A stretch of 51,519 nt of DNA from an uncultured Treponema sp. (lineage in GTDB: Bacteria > Spirochaetota > Spirochaetia > Treponematales > Treponemataceae), in assembly GCA_900319625.1 (NCBI GenBank), contig ONPD01000002.1:260367-311885 (forward strand), in the 5' to 3' direction. The translations under genes were made by a program, and so were the position numbers. The notes beneath the pieces were generated by a model, which saw only the letters and a program-made list of their open reading frames with translations, had not been told where the DNA came from and searched no databases. Shown here piece after piece: positions 8,223-16,717 of the stretch; the stretch's first letter is position 1, and every line of letters begins with the position of its first letter.

Positions 8223-8252
8223 TTGACGTTTTAACGTGGAAATCAGTAATTT
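8223..8252 (+). promoter_or_regulatory. likely sigma-70 promoter of grpE-dnaK-dnaJ
   Basis: TTGACG at 8223-8228 and TAATTT at 8247-8252 with 18 bases between, about 40 bases before the grpE start. No CIRCE element (HrcA operator) is visible in the 172-base gap between guaA and grpE. Confidence 0.5.
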
Positions 8253-8291
8253 TATTATTGAATTAAAAGAAATCAGAAACAGGATAAACTA

Positions 8292-8903
8292 ATGGCTGAA
8301 GAAAATCAGAACGAAGAAACTGAACAGAAAAAAGAATCTGAAAATCAGACTGCTGAGGCTGAAAAAACAGAAGCAGCTGAAGGCGAAGCTAAGGCTGAAA
8401 CAGCTGAAGAAAAGGCTGAGGAGAAAAAAGAGCTTACTCCGGAAGAAAAAATCGAGCAGCTTGAAAAAGAGAATGCTGACCTTAAAGACCAGCTTTTGCG
8501 CCGCGCCGCTGACTTTGATAACTACCGCAAGCGCATGATGAAAGAAAAGCAGGAGACTTTTGATTACGCAAATGCTAATCTTCTTGGCGACCTGCTGGAC
8601 AGTCTTGATAATTTTGACCGCACTCTTGATGCGGCTGCGACTGCAAAGGACGTAAAATCTGTAACTGATGGCATCAAGATGATTAATAAAAGTCTTGTAA
8701 AGATGCTTGAAGATAAATATGGACTTGTAAGCTTTGGTAAAGAAGGTGACGAGTTCAATCCTGATGAACACGAAGCCATTGGTAGAACTGAAGATGAAAA
8801 GGCAAAAAAGGAAACTTTGATGCAGGTTTATCTGAAGGGATATAAATTAAAGGAAAAAATTATCCGTCATGCCAAGGTAATGGTTAAAGTACCAAAGGCA
8901 TAA
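8292..8903 (+). CDS. grpE: nucleotide exchange factor GrpE
   Basis: A 203-residue protein that releases ADP from DnaK. The N-terminal 55 residues are a low-complexity Glu/Ala/Lys stretch, followed by a long coiled coil (about 50-90, with LEKENADLKDQLLRRAADFDNYRKR, the GrpE dimer helix). The C-terminal beta domain contains GDEFNPDEHEAIGR and ends in the family-typical YKLKEKIIRHAKVMVKVPKA. CAGGA seven to eight bases upstream supports the ATG. It is the first gene of the chaperone operon; dnaK follows after 122 bases that hold a structured element. Confidence 0.97.
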   Translation: MAEENQNEETEQKKESENQTAEAEKTEAAEGEAKAETAEEKAEEKKELTPEEKIEQLEKENADLKDQLLRRAADFDNYRKRMMKEKQETFDYANANLLGDLLDSLDNFDRTLDAAATAKDVKSVTDGIKMINKSLVKMLEDKYGLVSFGKEGDEFNPDEHEAIGRTEDEKAKKETLMQVYLKGYKLKEKIIRHAKVMVKVPKA

Positions 8904-8934
8904 CGAAAATAAATAGAGGAAATTATAAAAAAAG

Positions 8935-9019
8935 CCGGGTAGCAAAATACCTGGATGTCAAGGCACGCTACGCTTAAAGCCTTGACATCCGGTTTAATCG
9001 CGCTATCCGGGAGGATAGC
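8935..9019 (+). promoter_or_regulatory. structured dnaK leader with alternative pairings around the Shine-Dalgarno
   Basis: Between grpE and dnaK a 12-bp perfect hairpin (8953-8964 with 8979-8990, GGATGTCAAGGC arm) lies within a longer fold. Bases 9002-9010 can pair with 8935-8943 (9 bp, one G-U), closing a multi-helix structure. Alternatively 9002-9008 pair with 9013-9019 (GCTATCC/GGATAGC, loop GGGA), which would bury the GGGAGG Shine-Dalgarno (9009-9014) of dnaK. The two pairings exclude each other. Function as a translational switch is inference; the base pairing is seen directly. Confidence 0.5.
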
Positions 9020-9025
9020 ACGATT

Positions 9026-10993
9026 ATGGGAAAAATTATTGGTATTGACTTGGGAACAACTAACTCTTGTGTTGCCGTTATGGAAAACGGTGAGCCGGTT
9101 GTAATTCAGAATTCGGAAGGTGGACGTACAACACCATCTATTGTTGGTTTTACTTCTAAAGGTGACCGCATTGTTGGTCTTCCTGCTAAAAACCAGATGG
9201 TAACTAACCCTAAAAACACAGTTTATTCTGTAAAACGTTTGATTGGTCACCGCTTTTCTGAACTTCAAGGTGAAGCTACAAAACTTCCATATACAGTTGT
9301 TGATAACGGTGCTGACTGCCGTGTTGAAGTTGACGAGAACGGAGCTAAGAAAAAGTATTCTCCACAGGAAATTTCTGCTTTCATTTTGCAGAAGATGAAG
9401 AAAACTGCTGAGGATTATCTTGGAACAGAAGTTACAGAAGCTGTTATTACAGTTCCTGCTTACTTCAACGATGCTCAGCGTCAGGCTACAAAGGATGCAG
9501 GTAAAATTGCAGGTCTTGATGTAAAACGTATCATCAACGAACCTACAGCTGCTTCTCTTGCTTTCGGTTTTAAACAGGATGCAGATAAAGAAAAGACAAT
9601 CGCTGTTTACGATCTTGGTGGTGGTACATTTGATATTTCTATTCTTGAACTTGGTGACGGTGTATTTGAAGTAAAATCTACTAATGGTGATACACACCTT
9701 GGTGGTGATGACTGGGACCGTGCAATCATCAACTGGCTTGTTGACGAATTCAAGAAAGATACAGGAATTGACCTTTCTAAGGATCCTATGGCTATGCAGC
9801 GTCTTCGTGAAGCTGCTGAAAATGCTAAAATCAGTTTGTCTAACCAGACAACTACAGATATCAACCTTCCATTCATCACAGCTGATGCAACAGGTCCAAA
9901 ACACTTGCAGAAGTCTTTGAGCCGTGCTCAGTTTGAACAGATGACAGACGACTTGTTCGAAAGAACTAAGGAACCTTGCCGCAAGGCTCTGGCAGATGCC
10001 GGTATTTCAGCTGACAAGATTGATGAAGTTCTCCTCGTTGGTGGTTCTTCACGTATGCCAAAAGTACAGGAAGTTGTAAAGGCAATCTTCGGTAAGGAAG
10101 GAAGCCGTGCTGTAAACCCTGATGAAGCAGTTGCAATTGGTGCAGCAATCCAGGGTGGTGTACTTGGAGGAGACGTAAAAGACGTTCTTCTTCTTGATGT
10201 AACTCCTCTTTCTCTTGGTATTGAAACAATGGGTGGAGTAATGACAAAACTTATTCCACGTAACACTACAATTCCTACAAAGAAGAGCCAGGTATTCTCT
10301 ACTGCTGCTGACGGACAGACTGCAGTATCTATTCACGTACTCCAGGGTGAACGTGAAATGGCTGACCAGAACCGTACACTCGGACGCTTTGACCTGGTAG
10401 GTATCCCGGCAGCTCCACGTGGTGTTCCACAGATTGAAGTTACCTTCGATATCGATGCTAACGGTATTGTTCACGTATCTGCAAAAGATTTGGGAACTGG
10501 TAAAGAGCAGCACATCCAGATTACTTCTTCTTCTGGTTTGAGCGAAGACGAAATCAACAAGATGGTAAAAGATGCAGAAGCAAATGCTGCAGCCGACAAA
10601 GCTCGCCGTGAAAGCGTTGATGCTAAAAACGAAGCTGACAGCCTGATTTACGCTACAGAAAAATCTGTAAAAGACCTTGGAGACAAGGTTGATGGAGCTG
10701 AAAAACAGAAGATTGATGACGCAATCGCAGCTCTTAAACAGGCTTTGCAGAGCGACAATGTAGAAGACATTAAGGCTAAGACTGAAGCTTTGAAACAGGC
10801 TTCTTACAAGATTGCCGAAGAACTCTACAAGCAGCAGGGGGCCGCAGGTGCAGCCGGAGCTCAGCCAGGCCCAGATGCCGGAGCAGCTGGTGCTAATGCA
10901 GGCGCATCTGACGCCGGAGCTTCTTCAACATCAAGCAACTTCAATAAAGGCTCGGCAGACGACGTAGAATACGAAGTCAAAGACGAAAAATAA
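9026..10993 (+). CDS. dnaK: molecular chaperone DnaK (Hsp70)
   Basis: A 655-residue ATP-dependent chaperone. The N-terminus [19 protein letters not shown] is the phosphate-1 signature of the actin-like ATPase. [16 protein letters not shown] and [14 protein letters not shown] are the other two Hsp70 signatures. The substrate-binding domain starts near [15 protein letters not shown]. The helical lid is followed by an Ala/Gly-rich tail ending in the acidic EYEVKDEK. Start: GGGAGG eleven bases before ATG, a long spacing with the Shine-Dalgarno located in a potential hairpin. It works with GrpE (upstream) and DnaJ (16 bases downstream) in the same operon. Codon use is strongly biased, as expected for an abundant protein; this bias creates long open frames on the opposite strand. 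Confidence 0.99.
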   Translation: MGKIIGIDLGTTNSCVAVMENGEPVVIQNSEGGRTTPSIVGFTSKGDRIVGLPAKNQMVTNPKNTVYSVKRLIGHRFSELQGEATKLPYTVVDNGADCRVEVDENGAKKKYSPQEISAFILQKMKKTAEDYLGTEVTEAVITVPAYFNDAQRQATKDAGKIAGLDVKRIINEPTAASLAFGFKQDADKEKTIAVYDLGGGTFDISILELGDGVFEVKSTNGDTHLGGDDWDRAIINWLVDEFKKDTGIDLSKDPMAMQRLREAAENAKISLSNQTTTDINLPFITADATGPKHLQKSLSRAQFEQMTDDLFERTKEPCRKALADAGISADKIDEVLLVGGSSRMPKVQEVVKAIFGKEGSRAVNPDEAVAIGAAIQGGVLGGDVKDVLLLDVTPLSLGIETMGGVMTKLIPRNTTIPTKKSQVFSTAADGQTAVSIHVLQGEREMADQNRTLGRFDLVGIPAAPRGVPQIEVTFDIDANGIVHVSAKDLGTGKEQHIQITSSSGLSEDEINKMVKDAEANAAADKARRESVDAKNEADSLIYATEKSVKDLGDKVDGAEKQKIDDAIAALKQALQSDNVEDIKAKTEALKQASYKIAEELYKQQGAAGAAGAQPGPDAGAAGANAGASDAGASSTSSNFNKGSADDVEYEVKDEK

Positions 10994-11009
10994 GTGATAG
11001 GTTAAAAAG

Positions 11010-12149
11010 ATGGCAAAACGTGATTATTATGAAGTATTAGGCGTTGAAAAATCAGCCGACCAGGAAACTATCAAAAAGGCATACCGCAAGCTTGCCGTAA
11101 AATATCATCCGGACAGAAACCCGGGCGATAAGGCTGCGGAAGAAAAATTCCGCGAGGCTACAGAAGCTTACGAAGTCCTTTCTGATGAGAAAAAACGTCC
11201 AATCTATGATCAGTATGGTTTTGCCGGTCTTGACGGAATGGGCCAGGGAGGAGCCGGCGGTTACTCTCACGCCTTCCACGACTTCAGCGACTTGTTCGGT
11301 GGAGCAGGCGGCGGCTTCGGAGATATTTTTGACAGTATTTTTGGTGGCGGATTCGGAGGCGGTCGTTCAAGCCGTTCTCAGGGACCGGCAGCTGGTTCAA
11401 GCCTCCGCTACGATCTGAACATTCACTTTAAAGACGCTGTTTACGGAACTTCCGCAACTATTCACTTTAAGCATAACGAAGCCTGTGAAGCCTGTCACGG
11501 ATCTGGCGGCGCTGCCGGTTCAAGCAGAAAAACTTGTCCTACCTGTGGTGGTATGGGGCAGGTTCGCCAGGGCAACGGCTTCTTTACAATTCAGCAGACT
11601 TGTCCTACCTGCCGCGGAAAGGGAACTACAATCGATAAGCCTTGTCCAAGCTGCCGGGGAACTGGTATTCAGGAAAAGAGCAAGGAAATGTCTCTTAAAA
11701 TCCCAGCCGGTGTTGATAACGGAAAGCGTATCGTAATCCGCGGAATGGGTGATGTCGGCGAAAACGGAGGACCTGCAGGAGACCTTGTAGTTGTACTTCA
11801 CGTTGAGCAGCATCCACTCTTTGAACGCGACGGACAGGATCTCTACTGTGCTGTTCCTGTAACAATGGTTCAGGCTGCCCTTGGCTGTGAAATTACAATC
11901 ACCGGTCTTGACGGCAAAAAAATCACAATCAAAGTGCCTGACGGAACTGCAAACGGAAAGCTTCTGCGCATAAAAGGCGAGGGCGTTCCAGCAGGAAGTG
12001 CCGGCCGCAAAGGTGATCTTTACGTTAAAATCATGGTTCAGATTCCAACCCGCCTTTCAGCCAAGCAGAAGGATCTTCTTGCCCAGTTCCTTGCAATCGA
12101 AAATCCACCAAAAGAACCTTCGCTGATGAAACTGGCAGATTTGTCATAA
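11010..12149 (+). CDS. dnaJ: co-chaperone DnaJ (Hsp40, type I)
   Basis: A 379-residue DnaK partner. The J domain occupies residues 1-70 with HPD at 33-35. A Gly/Phe-rich region follows (about 72-125, [18 protein letters not shown]). Four zinc-binding C-x-x-C-x-G-x-G repeats ([32 protein letters not shown]) lie at about 155-225. The C-terminal substrate-binding domains include [12 protein letters not shown]. All elements of a type I DnaJ are intact. It is the last gene of the operon, ending at a strong terminator. Confidence 0.99.
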   Translation: MAKRDYYEVLGVEKSADQETIKKAYRKLAVKYHPDRNPGDKAAEEKFREATEAYEVLSDEKKRPIYDQYGFAGLDGMGQGGAGGYSHAFHDFSDLFGGAGGGFGDIFDSIFGGGFGGGRSSRSQGPAAGSSLRYDLNIHFKDAVYGTSATIHFKHNEACEACHGSGGAAGSSRKTCPTCGGMGQVRQGNGFFTIQQTCPTCRGKGTTIDKPCPSCRGTGIQEKSKEMSLKIPAGVDNGKRIVIRGMGDVGENGGPAGDLVVVLHVEQHPLFERDGQDLYCAVPVTMVQAALGCEITITGLDGKKITIKVPDGTANGKLLRIKGEGVPAGSAGRKGDLYVKIMVQIPTRLSAKQKDLLAQFLAIENPPKEPSLMKLADLS

Positions 12150-12155
12150 AGAAAA

Positions 12156-12182
12156 GGCAGCCTTCGGGCTGCTTTTTTTTTT
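12156..12182 (+). terminator. Rho-independent terminator of the chaperone operon
   Basis: Stem GCAGCC/GGCTGC (12157-12162 with 12167-12172), extended by a G-C/U pair, loop TTCG, followed by ten T residues, starting seven bases after the dnaJ stop. Confidence 0.95.
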
Positions 12183-12279
12183 ATTCATAGGAAAGAAAAT
12201 ATAATATATTTTTTTTATTCAAAACTGCCGATATTATGATAGAATAATATAATCAAAAATAGTCTTCAGGGGCTTTCGT

Positions 12280-13674
12280 ATGTATCGAACAAGAAAGAAA
12301 ATTATTTTATCAGGCATGTTCTTATTTTCCGTAATCATATTCATTTTGCTGTCAGTTCTGCTTACTCCGCTGAATCTTATGACAAGGGCAAACGTTTATG
12401 TTTTTCTGATTACTTCAATTATCTTTCTTAGCGTGCTCTTCTTTTCTAATAAGATGCTCAAAATCTTCCTGAATCACGCTCATAAGCATACTATCGAAGC
12501 CGGCGAAACTAAGATTTTGAACGAATTTATTGACCGTCTTCGTTTCTGCTATTCCCGCGATGACTTTGTTGCCAACTGTTCGGAAATCCTTGAAAAAAAA
12601 GGTGACTGTTCTGTAATCGTTGTTGACCGTGAAAAAAATTATGTTCTATATAATAGTCCCAGCCGCATTGCAACTTCAGAAGAAATTCACAAAAGAATCG
12701 ACCTTTACTTCCCGGTAACCTGGGATGACGGCTTTTATTTCTTTGACCATCATACGGATATTACTTCTAAATATTCGAAAGCAAGAGGTTTTTTCCTTTG
12801 CTACAAGAAAATTCACGTATTTGTTTTCTGCCGCTATACCCGTCTTTTCGATCTTGATGTTTATACTCGTCTTTTTGAAGAGTATAAACGCTTTATTTCG
12901 CGTACAGGAACAATCGGAACTCTTTCTGAAATTGCAGATACAACAAAGGAATGGGAGCAGCTTGCCATTACCCAGCAGTCCTTCCTTCCTCAGCGCATAC
13001 CGAACATTCCAAAGCTCAAGATTGCGGCCTACTACCGCCCTCTTGTAAACGTTTCAGGTGACTATTATTCAATTCTTCCTATTGACCAGAACCGCACTCT
13101 TTTAATGCTGGGAGACGTGTCTGGTAAGGGACTTCCTGCCGCCCTTATTATGGGTCTTGTAATGAACACTGTTCAGATTATCGGTGATAAAAATGACCTT
13201 GTCGGCGTAATTCATTCGGTTGATAAGGCTATTAAGGGAATGCACCTTCAGGATAAATATACCGTATTGTTCCTGGGAATTGTTGATACCGAGCGTATGA
13301 CAATCCGCTATATCAATGCGTCTATGTCTGACCCGATTATTCTTTCACCTTCTCCAAATGGCTACCGAATCAAACCTCTTACTTCCAATGCTTCTCTTGT
13401 CGGAATCCTTGATATGGGTGACGTCAGCGTGGCTGAAAAAAGACTTTTCCGCGGTGACGTAATCCTTATGGCAACTGATGGTGTTTCTGAAGTTATGGAT
13501 GACAGCGGTGTTGAGCTTGGTGATACAGATATTTTCAAGAAGACTCTTCAGGCAGGCGCCGCAAAAGAGCCACAGAAGATGGTTGATGATATTGTAGATT
13601 TGATTATGAAGTACAACGGCGACAAAAAACTTCACGATGACGTTACAATGATGATTGCAAAGGTAGGTTATTAG
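12280..13674 (+). CDS. membrane-anchored SpoIIE/RsbU-type PP2C serine phosphatase
   Basis: A 464-residue protein with two N-terminal membrane helices (about 10-30 and 40-60), a poorly recognisable input region (about 75-205, possibly GAF-like), and a C-terminal PP2C-like phosphatase. The phosphatase domain contains LPQRIPNIPKLKIAAYYRP, the metal-binding VSGDYYS at about residue 260, LLMLGDVSGKGLPAAL, VILMATDGVSEVMD and LHDDVTMMIAKV. RsbU-type enzymes dephosphorylate STAS-domain antagonists and so release a sigma factor or another target. The downstream gene encodes a second phosphatase one base after this stop, and a STAS protein follows. A TATAAT at 12248-12253 may be the promoter; CAGGGG seven bases before ATG is the ribosome site. 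Confidence 0.9.
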   Translation: MYRTRKKIILSGMFLFSVIIFILLSVLLTPLNLMTRANVYVFLITSIIFLSVLFFSNKMLKIFLNHAHKHTIEAGETKILNEFIDRLRFCYSRDDFVANCSEILEKKGDCSVIVVDREKNYVLYNSPSRIATSEEIHKRIDLYFPVTWDDGFYFFDHHTDITSKYSKARGFFLCYKKIHVFVFCRYTRLFDLDVYTRLFEEYKRFISRTGTIGTLSEIADTTKEWEQLAITQQSFLPQRIPNIPKLKIAAYYRPLVNVSGDYYSILPIDQNRTLLMLGDVSGKGLPAALIMGLVMNTVQIIGDKNDLVGVIHSVDKAIKGMHLQDKYTVLFLGIVDTERMTIRYINASMSDPIILSPSPNGYRIKPLTSNASLVGILDMGDVSVAEKRLFRGDVILMATDGVSEVMDDSGVELGDTDIFKKTLQAGAAKEPQKMVDDIVDLIMKYNGDKKLHDDVTMMIAKVGY

Positions 13675-13675
13675 T

Positions 13676-16342
13676 ATGGTTTATATTCTGCTAAATATTT
13701 TCTTGTGTGTTCAGCTTTTTTATATTGCTAATCTTGTTGATAAACGCATTCGTGACGAATCATACGATACTTCAGGAATTTCAGTTTCACTTCTGCTTTG
13801 TTCAGTAGAAGCCGTTTTGTTTTCTGCTATTCTTATATTAAAGGATTACTGGCTTGCAAAGTTCACTGCCCAGATTATGAAGCTTGTATTTACACTTGAT
13901 AATATCAGTGTAGTAATGCTCAGCTGCAGCCTGCTTACCCTTTCACGAAGAAAAGAACCTGTATTTGGAAGAATTATCCGTTATGCAGTTTATATTTTTA
14001 TTATCTATATAAACTTCTTCAGAATTTTTGATATTGTAGTTCGACTCGAAGATGGTGTACGTGTCGTTTCTCACTATATCTTCCCTCGTCCTGCAAGTGA
14101 TTATTTCCCGATTACCTGGTATCAGCTTGAGTTTATAGTTGCGAAAGTTATTCTTCCTGTTTTCGGATATCTTGGACTGATGGTTGCGGAGGAGGATTCT
14201 CAGAATCAGCTGCATAAGTACCGCTGTTCTGTACTGGGACAGGGTATCGTTCTTATGTGGCTTGGTTATCTGGCAATTCAGTTTCTTTCTACCCGCTATC
14301 TTAAAATTACTCTGCTTTTTGCATATCCTCTGCTTCTGCTTTATGTAATTATTGTCAGTGCCGTAGGAAAAAAGAATGTTCCTTCCGGACGTGGTATTGT
14401 AATCAGTTCAATTAAATTGCTGCTTACCTATATACTTCCTGCAGCTCTGGTTGGTATTCTCTTTATCTTTATCCGCCCAAAGGCTTCTTATGCCGAAGCC
14501 GGCTTCTTTATTCCTTTTGTTTTCGTAACTCTTGCGGCATTCCTGCTTTCCTATAAGCTTAACAGCATGCTTTCGACAATCGGACATATTTATACTTCTG
14601 ACTACGAGGAATCACTTGAGCGAGAGCTTGCTTCCATCGACTACTCAGAAACGGAAATGGATATTATCACTGATAAAATGTTCAGTGTTGTAAAACAGAA
14701 TGTAGAAACAACTTCGCTTACGGTTTATATTTTGAGCACTGTAAACTCCCTTGAAATTGCCTATACAACTGCCAATATCCGTAATTCAATTCCTCTTTCT
14801 CAGACTCCGGTTCTGGAAAACCTGCTGAACATCAACAAAACTGTAGTTTCTTATGAGGAAATTGAGGAAAATCACTTCCTTTCTGATATGAAAAAAGAGC
14901 TTTATGATTTGATGGCTCTTACAAAATCTGATGCCTTTATCATCCTGAACGAAGGTCATAACATTTTCGGTTTGATTTGTCTTGGAAAGAAAGTCGGTGG
15001 TGACCACTTTACTGAGCGGGATACAGCAATCTTTACAAAGCTTTATTCATACTTCTTCGTATTCGGCTACTATATGAGAAACATTGCCAACAAGGACATT
15101 ATGACTGTCGTAAACCGCGAAATCCGTATGTCTTCTCAGATCATTACTTCCATTCAGGAAAATATTGATACGGTAAAGAATCCTAAGCTGGACCTTGGTT
15201 ATCTGATGGTTCCTGCCCACAACATTGGTGGTGAGTTCATTGACGTAATCCGACTGAATGATAAGCGTTACCTCTTTGTTGTAGGTGACCTGAGCGGTAA
15301 GGGTATTGCGGCTTCCATGAATATGGTAATTCTTAAGTCCATCATCCGTTCTTACCTGGCAGAAACCCACAACTTTAAGCAGCTGGTTGTAAAGCTCAAT
15401 GAGTTCGTTCGAAACAGCCTGCGTAAGGGTACAATTTTTGCCGGTCTCTTTATGATTGTTGATTTTGAGACAGACACAATGTACTACATCAACTGTGGTA
15501 TTCCGGCTCTCTTCTCTTATACCCAGGTTTACAACAACGTAATCGAAATTCAGGGTTCCGGTCATATTCTTGGATTCGTAAAGGATATTTCTCCATATAT
15601 TTCGGTTAAATCTACAAAGCTTAACCGCGGTGATATCATTCTTGTTTGTACTGACGGACTTTTGCAGTCACACTCACTTCGCGGTGAGCAGTTTGGACGT
15701 GAACGTGTTCAGCGCGTTCTTATTGATAACTCAACTTATCCTGCTCAGCGAATGGCTCAGTTTACCTTTGATGCGCTTACAAAGTTTATGTCAAAGGAAA
15801 TGGAAGACGATGTAAGTATTTTGATTTTGAAATACGAGACTTCAGCTCAGTTTGCAGACGAGGCAGAAAAGGCTGCGATTGCGGCTGAAGAAAAGCTGGC
15901 GGCTGAAAAAGCGGAACTGGAAGCGGCTGGGGCTGAAAGTACGGCTGGAAGTCAGACTGACAGCGCCGAAGAAGCGGGCGAGGAGAATGTTCCTTCCCAG
16001 GCGGCAGCAGACGCTTCTTCTGAGACTCAGCCTGCCCAGATGGAGGATTCTTCAGATTCTTTCTTCCAGGTTGATAATTCACACGAAATTTCTGAAGCTC
16101 AGCTGGCAGAAAAGCAGAAAAAGCTTGATAAGCTTGAGAAAGAACAGGCTGCAGAGGCTAAGGAAACTGCTGAGCTTCCAAAGGATGTTTCGGATGAAGA
16201 AATCGGTGTTCAGACAGAGGAAGCTCCTGCTGCGGAAGCAGAGCAGCCTAAGGTTGTCGTGCAGCACGATGCTCCGCCGGAGGGCTTTGATACTTCTGAA
16301 CTGGATGAGCTTGATTCACTTCTCAGCGATATCGGATTGTAA
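13676..16342 (+). CDS. polytopic membrane PP2C (RsbU-type) phosphatase with GAF-like domain and acidic tail
   Basis: An 888-residue protein. Residues 1-310 hold eight or so hydrophobic helices resembling a 7TM/histidine-kinase-type sensory domain. About 325-480 looks like a GAF domain. About 500-720 is a PP2C phosphatase with FVVGDLSGKGIAASMNMVI, ILVCTDGLLQSHS and MEDDVSILILKYE. The first metal motif, usually GGD(F/Y), reads IGGEFID here (about residue 519): Asp replaced by Glu. The last 165 residues are an Ala/Glu-rich, highly charged tail of low complexity, probably disordered or coiled-coil, ending in ELDELDSLLSDIGL. The start is one base after the upstream stop, so the two phosphatases are translationally linked. 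The substrate is most likely the STAS protein encoded next; this is inferred from gene order. Confidence 0.88.
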   Translation: MVYILLNIFLCVQLFYIANLVDKRIRDESYDTSGISVSLLLCSVEAVLFSAILILKDYWLAKFTAQIMKLVFTLDNISVVMLSCSLLTLSRRKEPVFGRIIRYAVYIFIIYINFFRIFDIVVRLEDGVRVVSHYIFPRPASDYFPITWYQLEFIVAKVILPVFGYLGLMVAEEDSQNQLHKYRCSVLGQGIVLMWLGYLAIQFLSTRYLKITLLFAYPLLLLYVIIVSAVGKKNVPSGRGIVISSIKLLLTYILPAALVGILFIFIRPKASYAEAGFFIPFVFVTLAAFLLSYKLNSMLSTIGHIYTSDYEESLERELASIDYSETEMDIITDKMFSVVKQNVETTSLTVYILSTVNSLEIAYTTANIRNSIPLSQTPVLENLLNINKTVVSYEEIEENHFLSDMKKELYDLMALTKSDAFIILNEGHNIFGLICLGKKVGGDHFTERDTAIFTKLYSYFFVFGYYMRNIANKDIMTVVNREIRMSSQIITSIQENIDTVKNPKLDLGYLMVPAHNIGGEFIDVIRLNDKRYLFVVGDLSGKGIAASMNMVILKSIIRSYLAETHNFKQLVVKLNEFVRNSLRKGTIFAGLFMIVDFETDTMYYINCGIPALFSYTQVYNNVIEIQGSGHILGFVKDISPYISVKSTKLNRGDIILVCTDGLLQSHSLRGEQFGRERVQRVLIDNSTYPAQRMAQFTFDALTKFMSKEMEDDVSILILKYETSAQFADEAEKAAIAAEEKLAAEKAELEAAGAESTAGSQTDSAEEAGEENVPSQAAADASSETQPAQMEDSSDSFFQVDNSHEISEAQLAEKQKKLDKLEKEQAAEAKETAELPKDVSDEEIGVQTEEAPAAEAEQPKVVVQHDAPPEGFDTSELDELDSLLSDIGL

Positions 16343-16359
16343 TAGGGGAGGCATTTATA

Positions 16360-16686
16360 ATGGATTCATTGGCGATTACAGAAAAAGACGGTGCAAACTA
16401 TCACCTTTATGAGCTTGAAGGCGCATTAAATGCCTATACTATGGGTGAATTTCAGAATACTTTATATGAAGCGGTAATTTTTAAAAATATCGTTCTTGAT
16501 ATGTCCCAGCTTGTTGAACTGGACCCGAGTGGGGTAGGCTTTCTGATGGCCGCCTTCAATGATGCTGAAGAATACGGCCATAAACTGTACTTTTTGTCCC
16601 TTTCAAACGAGGCTGAAAAGGCTCTTGCGGCTACGGGATTTAAGAACGAGTTTCACCTGATAAACTCGATTACAGAGGCTACTTAA
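16360..16686 (+). CDS. STAS-domain anti-sigma-factor antagonist
   Basis: A 108-residue single STAS domain. The central LVELDPSGVGFLMAAFNDA corresponds to the phosphorylation loop of SpoIIAA/RsbV, with the regulatory serine kept in D-P-S-G. It would be phosphorylated by a HATPase-type switch kinase (not present in this window) and dephosphorylated by one or both of the upstream PP2C proteins. GGGGAGG lies eight bases before the ATG and 17 bases after the previous stop, so it is the third gene of the operon. In treponemes such modules control targets that are not always sigma factors; the output here is unknown. Confidence 0.93.
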   Translation: MDSLAITEKDGANYHLYELEGALNAYTMGEFQNTLYEAVIFKNIVLDMSQLVELDPSGVGFLMAAFNDAEEYGHKLYFLSLSNEAEKALAATGFKNEFHLINSITEAT

Positions 16687-16717
16687 AACCGGCTCCCGGT
16701 CACAGAGCCTGTCTTAA

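Noticed and set aside
8120..8291. CIRCE or purine riboswitch between guaA and grpE
   Set aside because: No TTAGCACTC-type inverted repeat and no purine-riboswitch core could be found on either strand.
8867..9904. Long open frame (345 codons) on the minus strand opposite grpE end and dnaK
   Set aside because: It mirrors the strong codon bias of dnaK; its translation is Ser/Cys/Phe-rich without domain logic and has no ribosome site.
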